64,000 nt of DNA from Mucilaginibacter arboris (GTDB lineage Bacteria > Bacteroidota > Bacteroidia > Sphingobacteriales > Sphingobacteriaceae): assembly GCF_009754915.1 (NCBI RefSeq), contig NZ_WPIK01000003.1:186001-250000 (forward strand), written 5' to 3'. Position 1 is the stretch's first letter. The number at the start of each line of letters is the position of its first letter. The notes below the pieces were generated by a model. That model saw only the letters and a program-made list of their open reading frames with translations. It was not told the origin of the DNA and searched no databases. The translations under genes were made by a program, and so were the position numbers. Of this stretch, positions 46,719-55,364 are shown piece by piece.

Positions 46719-47960
46719 TTGGATTTATTTGATAAAATACAAAAAAATATGGGGCCATTAGGTCAGCACCAAAGCTGGTCGCATGGTTATTTCTCATTCC
46801 CGAGATTGGAAGGCGAGATCGATGCCCACATGATGTTCAGGGGAAAGGAACATTTAGTTTGGAGTTTAAATAATTATTTAGGCCTGGCCAACCATCCCGA
46901 AGTACGAAAAGCTGATGCAGAAGCTGCCGCTGCTTACGGTATGGCTTACCCAATGGGCGCCCGGATGATGTCTGGCAATTCCACTCAGCACGAAGCTTTG
47001 GAGAAAGACCTGGCTAAGTTTGTAGGCAAAGAAGATGCTTTTCTGTTAAATTATGGCTATCAGGGCATGGTTTCTATCATTGATAGTCTGGTTGATAGAA
47101 ATGATGTTATTGTTTATGATGGCGAATCGCATGCGTGTATTATAGATGGCGTCCGGTTACACATGGGCAAACGCTATGTTTATCAGCATAATGATATTGT
47201 CAGTCTGGAAAAGCAGCTTGAACGGGCGGCTAAACTAACCGAACAAACAGGCGGCGGCATTTTGGTAATTACCGAAGGTGTTTTTGGGATGTCTGGTGCC
47301 CAGGGAAAAATCAAAGAAATTGTAGCCTTAAAAGATCAATATAAATTCAGGCTGTTAATTGATGATGCGCATGGATTTGGAACGATGGGAAAAAGTGGTG
47401 CCGGTACGCACGAAGCTCAGGATTGTATTAATGAGGTAGATGTTTACTTTGGTACTTTTGCAAAATCGATGGCTGGCATTGGTGCTTTTGTTGCTTCAAA
47501 CCAAACCATTGTTAATTTTTTGCGCTATAACATGCGTTCTCAAACCTTTGCAAAAGCCCTGCCTATGCCAATGGTAATTGGTTTAAGAAAGCGGTTGGAA
47601 TTGCTGATTAACCGCCCGGAATTGCGCGAAAAACTATGGACCATTGCTACTGCGTTACAAAGTGGTTTAAGATCGCGCGGGTTTGATTTAGGTGTTACCA
47701 ACACCATGGTTACACCAGTGTTTTTAAAAGGCGATTTAAATGAAGCAACCAGCTTAACAATGGACCTTCGGGAAAATTACAGCATATTCTGTTCGATTGT
47801 TGTTTACCCGGTTATTCCAAGAGGCTTGATAGAGTTACGTATTATTCCTACTGCAACCCATACTTTAGAAGATGTACAGCTAACTTTGGATGCTTTTAGC
47901 CAGGTTTCAGAAAAGCTAAAAAATGGTTATTACAAAGAAAACAAGTTTGCTTTGGCTTAA
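46719..47960 (+). CDS. spt: Serine palmitoyltransferase (alpha-oxoamine synthase family)
   Basis: 413 residues, PLP-dependent fold-type I. Conserved parts: VWSLNNYLGLANHPEV, YPMGARMMSGNSTQHEALE, DGESHACIIDG, the aspartate pair LLIDDAHGFGTMG, and the lysine region FGTFAKSMAGIGAFV (Schiff-base Lys). The N-terminal match to the Bacteroidota enzyme, and the Sphingobacteria-like context, favour serine palmitoyltransferase, which makes 3-ketodihydrosphingosine, over KBL or BioF. The start appears to be TTG 46719 (MDLFDK) since a stop lies just upstream; the next start, ATG 46749, would remove 10 residues. Confidence 0.85.
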   Translation: MDLFDKIQKNMGPLGQHQSWSHGYFSFPRLEGEIDAHMMFRGKEHLVWSLNNYLGLANHPEVRKADAEAAAAYGMAYPMGARMMSGNSTQHEALEKDLAKFVGKEDAFLLNYGYQGMVSIIDSLVDRNDVIVYDGESHACIIDGVRLHMGKRYVYQHNDIVSLEKQLERAAKLTEQTGGGILVITEGVFGMSGAQGKIKEIVALKDQYKFRLLIDDAHGFGTMGKSGAGTHEAQDCINEVDVYFGTFAKSMAGIGAFVASNQTIVNFLRYNMRSQTFAKALPMPMVIGLRKRLELLINRPELREKLWTIATALQSGLRSRGFDLGVTNTMVTPVFLKGDLNEATSLTMDLRENYSIFCSIVVYPVIPRGLIELRIIPTATHTLEDVQLTLDAFSQVSEKLKNGYYKENKFALA

Positions 47961-47970
47961 AAAATCTGTA

Positions 47971-47995
47971 ATGCTTCTTTTATCGGATAAAAATT
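47971..47995. repeat. Single repeat arm downstream of spt
   Basis: ATGCTTCTTTTATCGGATAA at 47971, 10 bp after the stop codon. Confidence 0.83.
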
Positions 47996-48142
47996 AGGAA
48001 TTATTAATATTTGTACATCTTTAAAAGTTTTAAAAAATACCTCATTAGAACTTATATTCGATTGACTTTTATTCAAAAACAATATATATTAGCTTATACA
48101 ATTTATTAAAATAATTATTATAAAGCCTAACCCATTATCTTG

Positions 48143-48334
48143 ATGAAAAAATTTGAAGAAGTTAAAAAATTGATAGAAAGTTTGGAAGCAGATGCCGACA
48201 AATTTTATAACAAAGGCAATAGTGCAGCCGGAACACGAATTAGAAAAGGCATGCAGGATTTAAAAAATATGGCTCAGGCCATTCGCTTAGAAATCCAGGA
48301 CACTAAAAATAATGCAGAAGCTGAAAAAAAGTAA
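48143..48334 (+). CDS. Histone H1-like (Hc1-type) protein
   Basis: 63 residues, almost all charged helix: MKKFEEVKKLIESLEADADK, FYNKGNSAAGTRIRKGMQDL and an end rich in K and E. It resembles the short Bacteroidota members of the Hc1 histone-like family, with the conserved KGNSAAGTRxRKGMQ-type central segment. It is expected to be a nucleoid-associated protein, although its DNA-binding role in Bacteroidota is inferred. ATG 48143 is chosen over the in-frame TTG at 48140. Its last stop base is the first base of a repeat arm. Confidence 0.88.
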   Translation: MKKFEEVKKLIESLEADADKFYNKGNSAAGTRIRKGMQDLKNMAQAIRLEIQDTKNNAEAEKK

Positions 48335-48357
48335 TGCTTCTTTTATCACCTAAAAAT
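48334..48357. repeat. Single repeat arm at the stop codon of the histone-like gene
   Basis: ATGCTTCTTTTATCACCTAA at 48334, overlapping the last base of the TAA stop and running into the terminator at 48353. Confidence 0.85.
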
Positions 48358-48382
48358 CCGGTCCACCGATCGGATTTTTTTT
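48353..48382. terminator. Bidirectional terminator between the histone-like gene and dapA
   Basis: AAAATCCG (48353-48360) and CGGATTTT (48371-48378) with a 10-nt loop, with T-runs on both strands; the two genes converge here. Confidence 0.75.
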
Positions 48383-49262
48383 ATGAATTTAAGTTTTTCA
48401 GTTCTGCAGCAATCAGGCCGGAAACTTTAGGGCTAACATTAACCAAAGGTAATCTCAGTGTGTTTTCGCATAATCCGGTTAGTTTTAATGCTTCTTTTAC
48501 ACCTGCCGGGTTTCCGTCTATAAACATCAGCTTGGTAAACTCAATTAACTGGTAATGGATAATTCTGGCTGCTTCCCATTTTCCATCCAAACAAAGCCGT
48601 ACCATATCCGAAAAAAGCTGCGGAACAGCATTGCCAATTACAGAAATTACACCAACGGCACCTAAAGCAATCATTGGTAAAGTAACCGGATCATCGCCGG
48701 AGATCAGCATAAAACTTTCCGGTTTGTCCCGCATGATCTGGTTAAACTGGTCAAAATTTCCTGATGCTTCTTTTATGGCAATAATATTTGTACAATCGTG
48801 GGCAAGCCTTACAGTTGTTTCTGCAGAAATATTACTTCCGGTACGGCCTGGAACATTGTATAAAATAACAGGCAGTTCAGATTGGGCAGCAATGGTTTTA
48901 TAATGCTGATAAATGCCTTCCTGTGTTGGTTTATTGTAATATGGACTAACCGAAAGAATGGCATCAAAGCCTTGTTTATCCAGGTTTTTTATGTTTTCTA
49001 CAACTGCCGCTGTGTAATTTCCGCCAACACCTGCAACTAACGGAACTCGTCCTGCAACAGTTTGTGCCGTAAACTTCCAGATTTCTTTCTTTTCTAAAGA
49101 AGTTAAAGTGGCACTTTCACCAGTTGTTCCCAAGGAAATCAGGTAATCAATGCCATTGCCAATCAGGTTTTCAATAATATTTTCCAACCCGGAAAAATCA
49201 ACAGAACCATCAGTTTGAAACGGAGTAACAATTGCTACGCCGGTACCATAAAATTTTTTCAT
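48381..49262 (-). CDS. dapA: 4-hydroxy-tetrahydrodipicolinate synthase DapA
   Basis: 293 residues from ATG 49262; an in-frame TTG just before it is less likely. TIM-barrel class I aldolase with the DapA signature GTTGESATL (Thr-Thr-Gly), YNVPGRTGSNI (Tyr and Arg of the triad and entrance) and IIAIKEASGNF with the Schiff-base Lys. It condenses pyruvate with aspartate semialdehyde, the first committed step to diaminopimelate and lysine, matching the DAP-type MurE of this window. It lies alone on the minus strand. Confidence 0.96.
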   Translation of the reverse strand: MKKFYGTGVAIVTPFQTDGSVDFSGLENIIENLIGNGIDYLISLGTTGESATLTSLEKKEIWKFTAQTVAGRVPLVAGVGGNYTAAVVENIKNLDKQGFDAILSVSPYYNKPTQEGIYQHYKTIAAQSELPVILYNVPGRTGSNISAETTVRLAHDCTNIIAIKEASGNFDQFNQIMRDKPESFMLISGDDPVTLPMIALGAVGVISVIGNAVPQLFSDMVRLCLDGKWEAARIIHYQLIEFTKLMFIDGNPAGVKEALKLTGLCENTLRLPLVNVSPKVSGLIAAELKNLNS

Positions 49263-49695
49263 CAATAAAATAAGAAGCCGCTAAGATAAGATTTTGCGTT
49301 TTTACAGGAAGCTAATGTTAAACAATTATTAAGATTTAAGTGACTGATCCATTAAACTTCTAAAAACTTTGATTTGGTGTAATTAAATAGGTGCAATAGT
49401 TTGCTGTAACAGTTTAAGAATGAAAAGATAAACTTTTAATGGCCGGATCCGGATGACACAAATATGTTCGTTTTTTTGTAATACTTACAAGTAAATAAAC
49501 GTGCCTGGATAACTTGCTATTGTACATGGATTTCTAACAGACTTTGTTAATTGGGGCTTATGGCAAAAGTTTGGAATTTGTCTTACTTGACGTGTAAGTA
49601 AAAAGGCCGTTTTATTGACGATAGGTTTTGAATGAGTAAACAAGTAAAGTAGCCTCAAATGTCTGTTCTTGTCCTTACGGAACCTAAGGAAGCTA
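49263..49695. other. Gap between dapA and the GNAT gene
   Basis: 433 bp, both neighbours on the minus strand. It must contain the dapA promoter. I see no gene, no repeat arm and no clear structure. Confidence 0.6.
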
Positions 49696-50187
49696 TCAGC
49701 TGTTGGAATAAATATGTAGTGTCTGATTTGCTATCTCAAGCTTCTTTTGAAAATGAAATCCAAGTTTATTCAGAAGCTTAATCGAATTTACATTACCGGG
49801 AATTGTTGTTGCTAAAACTGGATCGCACGCATTAGCTGAGCAAACGATCGATAATATTTCTTTCGTTGCCTCGCAGGCATAACCATTCCCCTGGAATTCT
49901 GGAAGAAAAGCAAAACCAATATCAAAGAACTCCAGATACTCCCGTTTAAGAAATGATATTATTCCAATCGGAGTATTCTCCTCCTTTATTCTAACTACCC
50001 AATAGTATAAATTTTTTGTGTTCAAGATTTTACCAATATAAGCCACTGCTTCTGCCTTTGAATGAACCTTTCTGTCGCCTATAAATTTGATCCATCCTTC
50101 GGAGTTAACCAGTAAGGCCATAAATACATAGTCTTCTTCAGTTAAGGTACTCAGGAAAAGCCTCGTAGTTTCAGCGCTGTTTTGCAT
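49696..50187 (-). CDS. GNAT-family N-acetyltransferase (RimJ/RimL-like)
   Basis: 163 residues. The order TRLFLSTLTEEDY, PIGIISFLKREYLEFFDIGF, LPEFQGNGYACEATKEIL (acetyl-CoA loop of the Q/RxxGxG/A type) and NVNSIKLLNKLGFHFQKKL is that of the RimJ/RimL branch. These transfer acetyl groups to protein N termini, small amines or antibiotics; the substrate is unknown. It is a single gene upstream of which lies the best-defined large repeat unit (50271-50431). Confidence 0.88.
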   Translation of the reverse strand: MQNSAETTRLFLSTLTEEDYVFMALLVNSEGWIKFIGDRKVHSKAEAVAYIGKILNTKNLYYWVVRIKEENTPIGIISFLKREYLEFFDIGFAFLPEFQGNGYACEATKEILSIVCSANACDPVLATTIPGNVNSIKLLNKLGFHFQKKLEIANQTLHIYSNS

Positions 50188-50773
50188 CTTAATATTAGGT
50201 CTCTTTTTTGGACACTCTTCATTCCCGCAGTTATAGCTTCATGATCACTATTTACAATTGTAAATATTATGAGCCTGTTTAAATTTTATTCAATTTATTT
50301 TATATGCTTCTTTTATCAGGCAAAAAACTATAAATTTCTGTATTTCTTGTATCGATGTCATCTCAAAAAACAGAATTTATAGGCATAAAAGAAGCACTGT
50401 AATTTTTTAAGATAATAATTTGAACAGGCTCTATGTAAAGCAATTAAAATTAATTAAAAAAATCGCTGTTGAGTAATATCTAACATCATTTCAATGAATT
50501 TCGTTTTCAAAACAATCTGTCTTTAAGGAAAGGTCACAGTCGCTTAATTTATTCAATAGAATATTCGATTGCTTCCATTTCAAATTTCCCATTGGTCTCA
50601 AAGCTACGAATCAAATTTCCGATTATATATGAGTATTTCCAGTTTAAAACTATTTGAAAAGACGTAATCAGCCACTTTTCCCACTTTGTTCTAACTTGTT
50701 CCAATAAGAACAAGCTGGTTATTTGTATTTTATTCTGTTATGCTTGAGATTTGACGGATTAACCTAAGGGTCA
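50188..50773. other. Gap holding the 161-bp repeat unit and the upstream region of a membrane-protein operon
   Basis: 586 bp with no gene. The repeat unit occupies 50271-50431. At 50695-50714 there is a 7-bp hairpin (CTTGTTC/GAACAAG) without a T-run, possibly a protein site near the promoter of the next gene. Confidence 0.7.
50271..50431. repeat. Complete nested repeat unit, 161 bp
   Basis: Outer inverted repeats of 15 bp, GAGCCTGTTTAAATT (50271-50285) and AATTTGAACAGGCTC (50417-50431), with one mismatch. The inner arms are ATGCTTCTTTTATCAGG (from 50304) and GGCATAAAAGAAGCA (to 50396). This shows the family can have two nested pairs of inverted repeats about 30 bp apart. Confidence 0.88.
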
Positions 50774-51580
50774 ATGAATATTGTAACTAAAATGGGCTGC
50801 ATATTTTATGCAATTGCCACAGCAACGATTGCCGTTCAGCAGATGTTTTATGCAGACTTTTGCCCGATTTTTTTCCCTCCCTGGCCAAATCCAATTCCGG
50901 GCTATGCTTTATTTGCTTATCTGTTCAGTCTGACATTAATGGCCGCCTGCTTTTTCATTATCAGAGATAAAAATGCGTATGTGCCCTCGCTTTTACTTGG
51001 CGGACTATTACTGCTGATGCTGTTTTTAGGGCAGGTTCCATGGGAATATCTGGTCTTCCCGCATAAGAAGACACATTTAGGTGTATGGGGATTACCACTA
51101 AAGGAATTAGCCTGGGCAGGTGGGGCTTTCTGTATTGCGGGAGCCGTTGCGCCAAAAGGTAATTCTGGATGTACCAAATTCCTGACAGTGCGATTTTTAG
51201 AGAAATTAGTCCCGTTTGGCCCTTTGTTCTTTTCGACCACCATGATACTTTTTGGCGTGTGCCACATACTTTACACCCAAGGGATTGCTGATATGGTGCC
51301 TGCATGGATACCATGGCACTTTTTCTGGACTTATTTTTCCGCCGTTGCTCTAATTGCAGCAGGAGTTTCAATTATAATAAGGGTGTGGATAAGAATATCC
51401 AGTCTGCTACTGGGAATAATGATTTTCCTTTGGTTTGTGCTGCTTCACATTCCGGGCGCGTTAAAGTATCCTTTTGCAGACAAAGGCAACCTGGTATTCA
51501 GTGCTTTTTCAGCGCTTGCATTTAGCGGGATAGCCCTCGTTATCGCAGGCGCAAATAGCGACAAAAAAATAGTTTATTGA
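50774..51580 (+). CDS. Multi-pass membrane protein with internal duplication
   Basis: 268 residues with about eight hydrophobic helices and no catalytic motif. The two halves are similar to each other: PPWPNPIPGYALFAYLFSL, AACFFII and LLLGGLLLLMLFL line up with PAWIPWHFFWTYFSAVALIA, AAGVSIII and LLLGIMIFLWFVLL, each followed by a proline. The four-helix unit resembles DoxX-like membrane proteins. Function unknown. It is followed directly (next base) by the DUF1624 gene, so the two form an operon. Confidence 0.7.
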   Translation: MNIVTKMGCIFYAIATATIAVQQMFYADFCPIFFPPWPNPIPGYALFAYLFSLTLMAACFFIIRDKNAYVPSLLLGGLLLLMLFLGQVPWEYLVFPHKKTHLGVWGLPLKELAWAGGAFCIAGAVAPKGNSGCTKFLTVRFLEKLVPFGPLFFSTTMILFGVCHILYTQGIADMVPAWIPWHFFWTYFSAVALIAAGVSIIIRVWIRISSLLLGIMIFLWFVLLHIPGALKYPFADKGNLVFSAFSALAFSGIALVIAGANSDKKIVY

Positions 51581-52744
51581 ATGAAAAGAATTTATAGTAT
51601 TGATGTTACCCGAGGTTTGGTTATGGTCATCATGGCCCTTGATCATACGCGTGATCTTCTGCATGTTGATTCAGTAGCTCATTCACCCACCGACTTAAAC
51701 ACTACGACTCCAATCTTATTTTTTACAAGATGGATAACTTACCTGTGTGCCCCCATATTTGTATTTCTGGCAGGGACATCAGCCTATCTTTCACTTAGGA
51801 GGAAAAACGATATTGCTCAAAGCAGAGATTTTTTGCTTAAACGAGGAGCCTGGCTTATCGTACTTGAATTTACGGTGGTAAATCTTGGCCTCTTCTTTGA
51901 TCCTGGTTTTCATTTGGTTCTTTTTGAAGTAATCGCAACAATTGGCTTTGGATTTATCATTTTGTCCATGTTACTCAAGATATCGCCTATAATGCTGGCT
52001 ACCATCGGCTTGATTATCATCTCCAGCCATGAACTCTTTACTGCCATTCCGTTTGCCCAAGGTTCGCTTGCGTCTAAAATACTTTCACCATTATTTACCC
52101 TTACACCATTGCCATTATTTCCAGGCCATTTAATGCTTGTTGCTTATCCCCCAATTCCGTGGCTTGGCATTATGCTAACAGGGTTTGGGGCGGGCCGATT
52201 GTTTGAATTGTCAGAAGAGAGGCGCAAATCCCTGTTCCTCCGGATCGGTTTAGTATCGCTGGTATTATTTGCGGTGATCCGTCTTATTAACAAATATGGC
52301 GATCCAGTCCCTTGGTCTTTCCAGAAATCTCCGGCATATACCTTTCTGTCAATTATGAATATTAGCAAATATCCACCTTCACTCTTATTTACTTTAGTCA
52401 CACTGGGGATTATGTTTCTAATCCTTGGTACGGCGGAAGGACAGAAAAATAAAATAACTGATATTGCCTGCGTTTATGGAAAAGTACCATTGTTTTATTT
52501 TATCCTGCACTTTTATGTCATTCATACATTATTGTTAATCATACTTTTTGCCCAGGGATTCCATTGGGCCGACATGAGTTTTACAACCGGGACTTTCGGA
52601 AGACCAAAAGGTGCTGAATGCGGAGTTCCGCTGTGGGCAGTATATCTGATATGGTTAGGCGTTGTTGCAGTATTATACAAGCCTTGCATCTGGTTTGGAA
52701 AGTACAAAGCCAAATATAACTCCTGGTGGATCCGTTACCTTTAA
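51581..52744 (+). CDS. DUF1624/HGSNAT-like membrane acyltransferase
   Basis: 387 residues, about ten membrane helices. The start RIYSIDVTRGLVMVIMALDH then RDLLH, with RWITYLCAPIFVFLAGTSAY, is the signature of the DUF1624 (heparan-alpha-glucosaminide N-acetyltransferase catalytic) family, where the first-helix Asp-His region is thought to accept the acetyl group. Bacterial members are predicted to move acyl groups across the membrane onto sugars, but few are characterised. ATG 51581 abuts the stop of the upstream gene. Confidence 0.85.
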   Translation: MKRIYSIDVTRGLVMVIMALDHTRDLLHVDSVAHSPTDLNTTTPILFFTRWITYLCAPIFVFLAGTSAYLSLRRKNDIAQSRDFLLKRGAWLIVLEFTVVNLGLFFDPGFHLVLFEVIATIGFGFIILSMLLKISPIMLATIGLIIISSHELFTAIPFAQGSLASKILSPLFTLTPLPLFPGHLMLVAYPPIPWLGIMLTGFGAGRLFELSEERRKSLFLRIGLVSLVLFAVIRLINKYGDPVPWSFQKSPAYTFLSIMNISKYPPSLLFTLVTLGIMFLILGTAEGQKNKITDIACVYGKVPLFYFILHFYVIHTLLLIILFAQGFHWADMSFTTGTFGRPKGAECGVPLWAVYLIWLGVVAVLYKPCIWFGKYKAKYNSWWIRYL

Positions 52745-53202
52745 TATAAAACTGGCGGTAAAGTATCATTATTAATATTAATCCGATAGCTTAAAATCAA
52801 CTCGTTTACTTTTAAACTTTAGCATAAAAAGAAAGTTCTGTCGCTGAAACAGCAGTTTTGGGGGTGATATTTGGTGAATTACAAGATCAGTTCGGAATAA
52901 AATGGATACTGAATTGTGATAAATAGCTGATTGGATAAAAAAGCGAAACTACTCATATTCCAATCAAGATTCCGTCAAAATAGGGAAGTGTTTCTATTAT
53001 TGAGCCACCCATGCTAACAGTATTTGAACATGTAGCATAAGATTTTTATTAAAAAAATAGCAGCCTTCTTCGCTTGTTTACCGTTTTAACACAATTAGCT
53101 GGCACAAAACCAGCTGATTGTGCTCCTTGCTAAATCAATTCAACATTAGGCTTATATATTTTAATAACTTCACTTAGTATTTAATATTAAGATTGCTGAT
53201 AT
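52745..53202. other. AT-rich gap without recognisable features
   Basis: 458 bp between two plus-strand genes. I see no open frame, repeat arm or strong hairpin. The promoter of the following gene must lie near 53140-53190 but no TAnnTTTG box is evident. Confidence 0.5.
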
Positions 53203-54471
53203 ATGTATAAAGATGAAGTATTACTTCAGAGGGCAAAAAAATTGATTGAAGCCAAGTTGGGTTGGGGAGGCAGCAAAAATTGGGTCAATCAGGATTTCAT
53301 CGCTCTTAGTAAAAGAATTAATGAGGAGACCGGCAGTTCAGTAAGTCATATCACTCTTAAAAGAATTTGGGGAAAGGTGAATTACGATGGGCTTCCGCAG
53401 ACTTATACTCTAAATACCCTTGTTAAGTTTATCGGTTATGATAGTTGGCGCGATTTTATTGTAAAAAACGATGAAAGCATGGTATCGGCCGAGCTGCAAA
53501 CAGAAGCTGAACCAGGGCCGGTTATAAATGGCCGGGTAAATAAACGGGCAAGTCTCATCCTGATGTTTATTGTTGTAGGACTTAGTTTTGCCACGTTTAA
53601 ACTGGTGCGTCATAAAACCCCCAATCCGGTGGAATACACCTTCAGCAGCCACACCACGTTAAACGCGGGAATACCAAATTCTGTTATTTTTGATTATGAT
53701 GCTACAAAGGCCCCCGATGATTCCGTGATCATACAGCAGTCGTGGGACACACGCCTGCAGCGAAAAGTTTCAAAAAATGACCATCAGACCACGCTGATTT
53801 ATTACTTCCCCGGATTTTTTAAACCCAAACTAATAGTAAGCAGCAACATTGTTAAAGAGCAGGATTTGCTGCTTAAATCGGACGGTTGGGTTGCAGCATT
53901 ACTGGATAAAGACGTCCCTATTTATTTTAAAAAAAACGACGTAATGAGGGATGGAAAAATGTCTTTACCGATAGAAAAAATTAAATCTCAACACATTGGC
54001 CTGGCACCTAAGCCACCAGTGCTGTCTTTCTGTAACGTACAGGACTTTGGAGAATTGTATTCGGATGATTTTGAGTTCGAAACTTCTTTGAAAAACGATT
54101 ACCGTAGTGAATCGTCAGTATGTCAGATGACCAATATTTATCTGCTTTGCAAAGGTACTGCCATTAATATTCCGCTTTGCTCTAAAGGTTGCGAGTCCGC
54201 TTTAAACTTCTTTTTTACTACATATGAAGTTTCAGGCAAAAAAAGAGACTTATCCGCTTTTGGCGTAGATTTTAATTCATTTACAAAAGTGAGGGTCCAG
54301 AGTAAAGCGGGCAAAGCAAAAGTTTTTTTGAATGATAAACTGGCTTTCGTAGTCGATCATGGGATCACCAAATCAAAAATTATTGGTATTGATATCGCAT
54401 TTCAAGGCACAGGTAGTGTGGATTATGTGAAACTTAGAAATGAAAAAGTGAGCTTTGAGGATGGATTTTGA
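53203..54471 (+). CDS. Unrecognised membrane protein with N-terminal DNA-binding-like region
   Basis: 422 residues. Residues 1-90 form a soluble, helix-rich domain (LQRAKKLIEAKLGWGGSKNW, FIALSKRINEETGSSVSHIT, LKRIWGKVNYDGLPQTYTLN) that reads like a winged or helix-turn-helix domain. A transmembrane helix lies near 115-133 (ASLILMFIVVGLSFATFKLV). The remaining 285 residues should be periplasmic and look like a beta-rich lectin-like fold, with Cys pairs in the middle. This topology resembles one-step membrane regulators, but I do not recognise the family and assign no function. Confidence 0.6.
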   Translation: MYKDEVLLQRAKKLIEAKLGWGGSKNWVNQDFIALSKRINEETGSSVSHITLKRIWGKVNYDGLPQTYTLNTLVKFIGYDSWRDFIVKNDESMVSAELQTEAEPGPVINGRVNKRASLILMFIVVGLSFATFKLVRHKTPNPVEYTFSSHTTLNAGIPNSVIFDYDATKAPDDSVIIQQSWDTRLQRKVSKNDHQTTLIYYFPGFFKPKLIVSSNIVKEQDLLLKSDGWVAALLDKDVPIYFKKNDVMRDGKMSLPIEKIKSQHIGLAPKPPVLSFCNVQDFGELYSDDFEFETSLKNDYRSESSVCQMTNIYLLCKGTAINIPLCSKGCESALNFFFTTYEVSGKKRDLSAFGVDFNSFTKVRVQSKAGKAKVFLNDKLAFVVDHGITKSKIIGIDIAFQGTGSVDYVKLRNEKVSFEDGF

Positions 54472-54515
54472 TCAAAATGAAAGTCCTTTGACTTGAGTTA
54501 GAATATTCTGTTCAA

Positions 54516-54548
54516 AACTAAAGTGTATAGTTGACTATCACTTTAGTT
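54516..54548. terminator. Bidirectional terminator between convergent genes
   Basis: AACTAAAGTG (54516-54525) pairs with CACTTTAGTT (54539-54548), with a further 4-bp inner stem (ATAG/CTAT). T-rich on the plus side (ACTTTTTG) and on the minus side (TTTTGAACA). It overlaps the last codons of the minus-strand NTF2-like gene. Confidence 0.75.
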
Positions 54549-54880
54549 ACTTTTTGATTGCTGTCGAAACATAACATTTCAACTGCCCTCTTATTGGTTG
54601 CAGTATTTAGATAATAAATAGACAGGCTGTCAATACCGACAAGCAAGTCCAACAACTTAAAATGCAAATCCGGTCGTCTTTTCATAGACGTTCTCCAATA
54701 GTCTCTTATCGCTTCTTTTCCGAACACTTTTCCGCCAGAAGTGGGCACCACCTCTAACGCCCTTGGAGTTTCAATCCAAAAATCATCTCGATATTTTAAC
54801 AGAACCCGATCAATATCATGCGCATTCCAGGCATTAATCCATTCCGCTGTAAATGCTTCGGCAAATTCCTTTGTTATCAT
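54518..54880 (-). CDS. NTF2/SnoaL-like protein
   Basis: 120 residues of cone-shaped NTF2 fold: a first helix FAEAFTAEWINAWNAHDIDR, then LLKYRDDFWIETPRA, GKVFGKEAIRDYWRTSMKRR and a beta-sheet end with KVTKVIVNYTL. Such proteins bind or isomerise small ligands, and function cannot be inferred. A related but broken protein lies 480 bp upstream on the same strand. Confidence 0.82.
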   Translation of the reverse strand: MITKEFAEAFTAEWINAWNAHDIDRVLLKYRDDFWIETPRALEVVPTSGGKVFGKEAIRDYWRTSMKRRPDLHFKLLDLLVGIDSLSIYYLNTATNKRAVEMLCFDSNQKVTKVIVNYTL

Positions 54881-54941
54881 TGTCTGTATATTTGTAGTAT
54901 TTGATTAACACACCCTTAACCATATGCTTGTATCCTTCTAC

Positions 54942-55364
54942 CTAATGCGTACGTTCAATTGCGCGTTTAATTCCTCCGTTAATCATGTTCCCATAGTCAT
55001 CATCCGGCAGAAACTCGGCCCAATTATGGGCCAGCTGATAATGTTCTTTAGCCTTAATATGGTCATGTAGACACTCATAGCCTTTGCCAACATTTAAGTA
55101 AAGGGACGGCAGGCTTGCTTTTATACTTTCATCCTGTATTTGTAAAGCAAGATCCAATGCGATTTGGTCCCATCCGAGCTTGTCAGCTAAGGTCTCCTGG
55201 AGTCGTGCAACGTAATGAGCAGCCGTAAACTTCTCAAAATTATTAGAAGCCTCGTCCCATGCCTGCTTAAATAACTGTAAGGCTTCTTGTGTTTTTCCCT
55301 CACCTTCTAAAGTCATTCCTTCTGTGCAAAGTTTAACTACCAGATTATTTGGATCAAAGTTCAT
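54942..55364 (-). CDS. Tetratricopeptide-like helical protein
   Basis: 140 residues, all-helical. LCTEGMTLEGEGKTQEALQL followed by FKQAWDEASNNFEKFTAAHY, and YLNVGKGYECLHDHIKAKEH followed by YQLAHNWAEFL, are TPR-like pairs. Orthologues in Bacteroidota are sometimes labelled rRNA adenine methyltransferase, but no SAM-binding motif is visible here. Its start overlaps the end of the upstream NTF2-like remnant by 4 bp. Confidence 0.72.
   Translation of the reverse strand: MNFDPNNLVVKLCTEGMTLEGEGKTQEALQLFKQAWDEASNNFEKFTAAHYVARLQETLADKLGWDQIALDLALQIQDESIKASLPSLYLNVGKGYECLHDHIKAKEHYQLAHNWAEFLPDDDYGNMINGGIKRAIERTH

Noticed and set aside
48488-48775. Two exact 12-mer copies inside dapA
   Set aside because: On the coding strand they encode VKEAL and IKEAS; the second is the conserved active-site Lys motif, so the DNA match is explained by the protein. 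I counted them but do not treat them as insertions.
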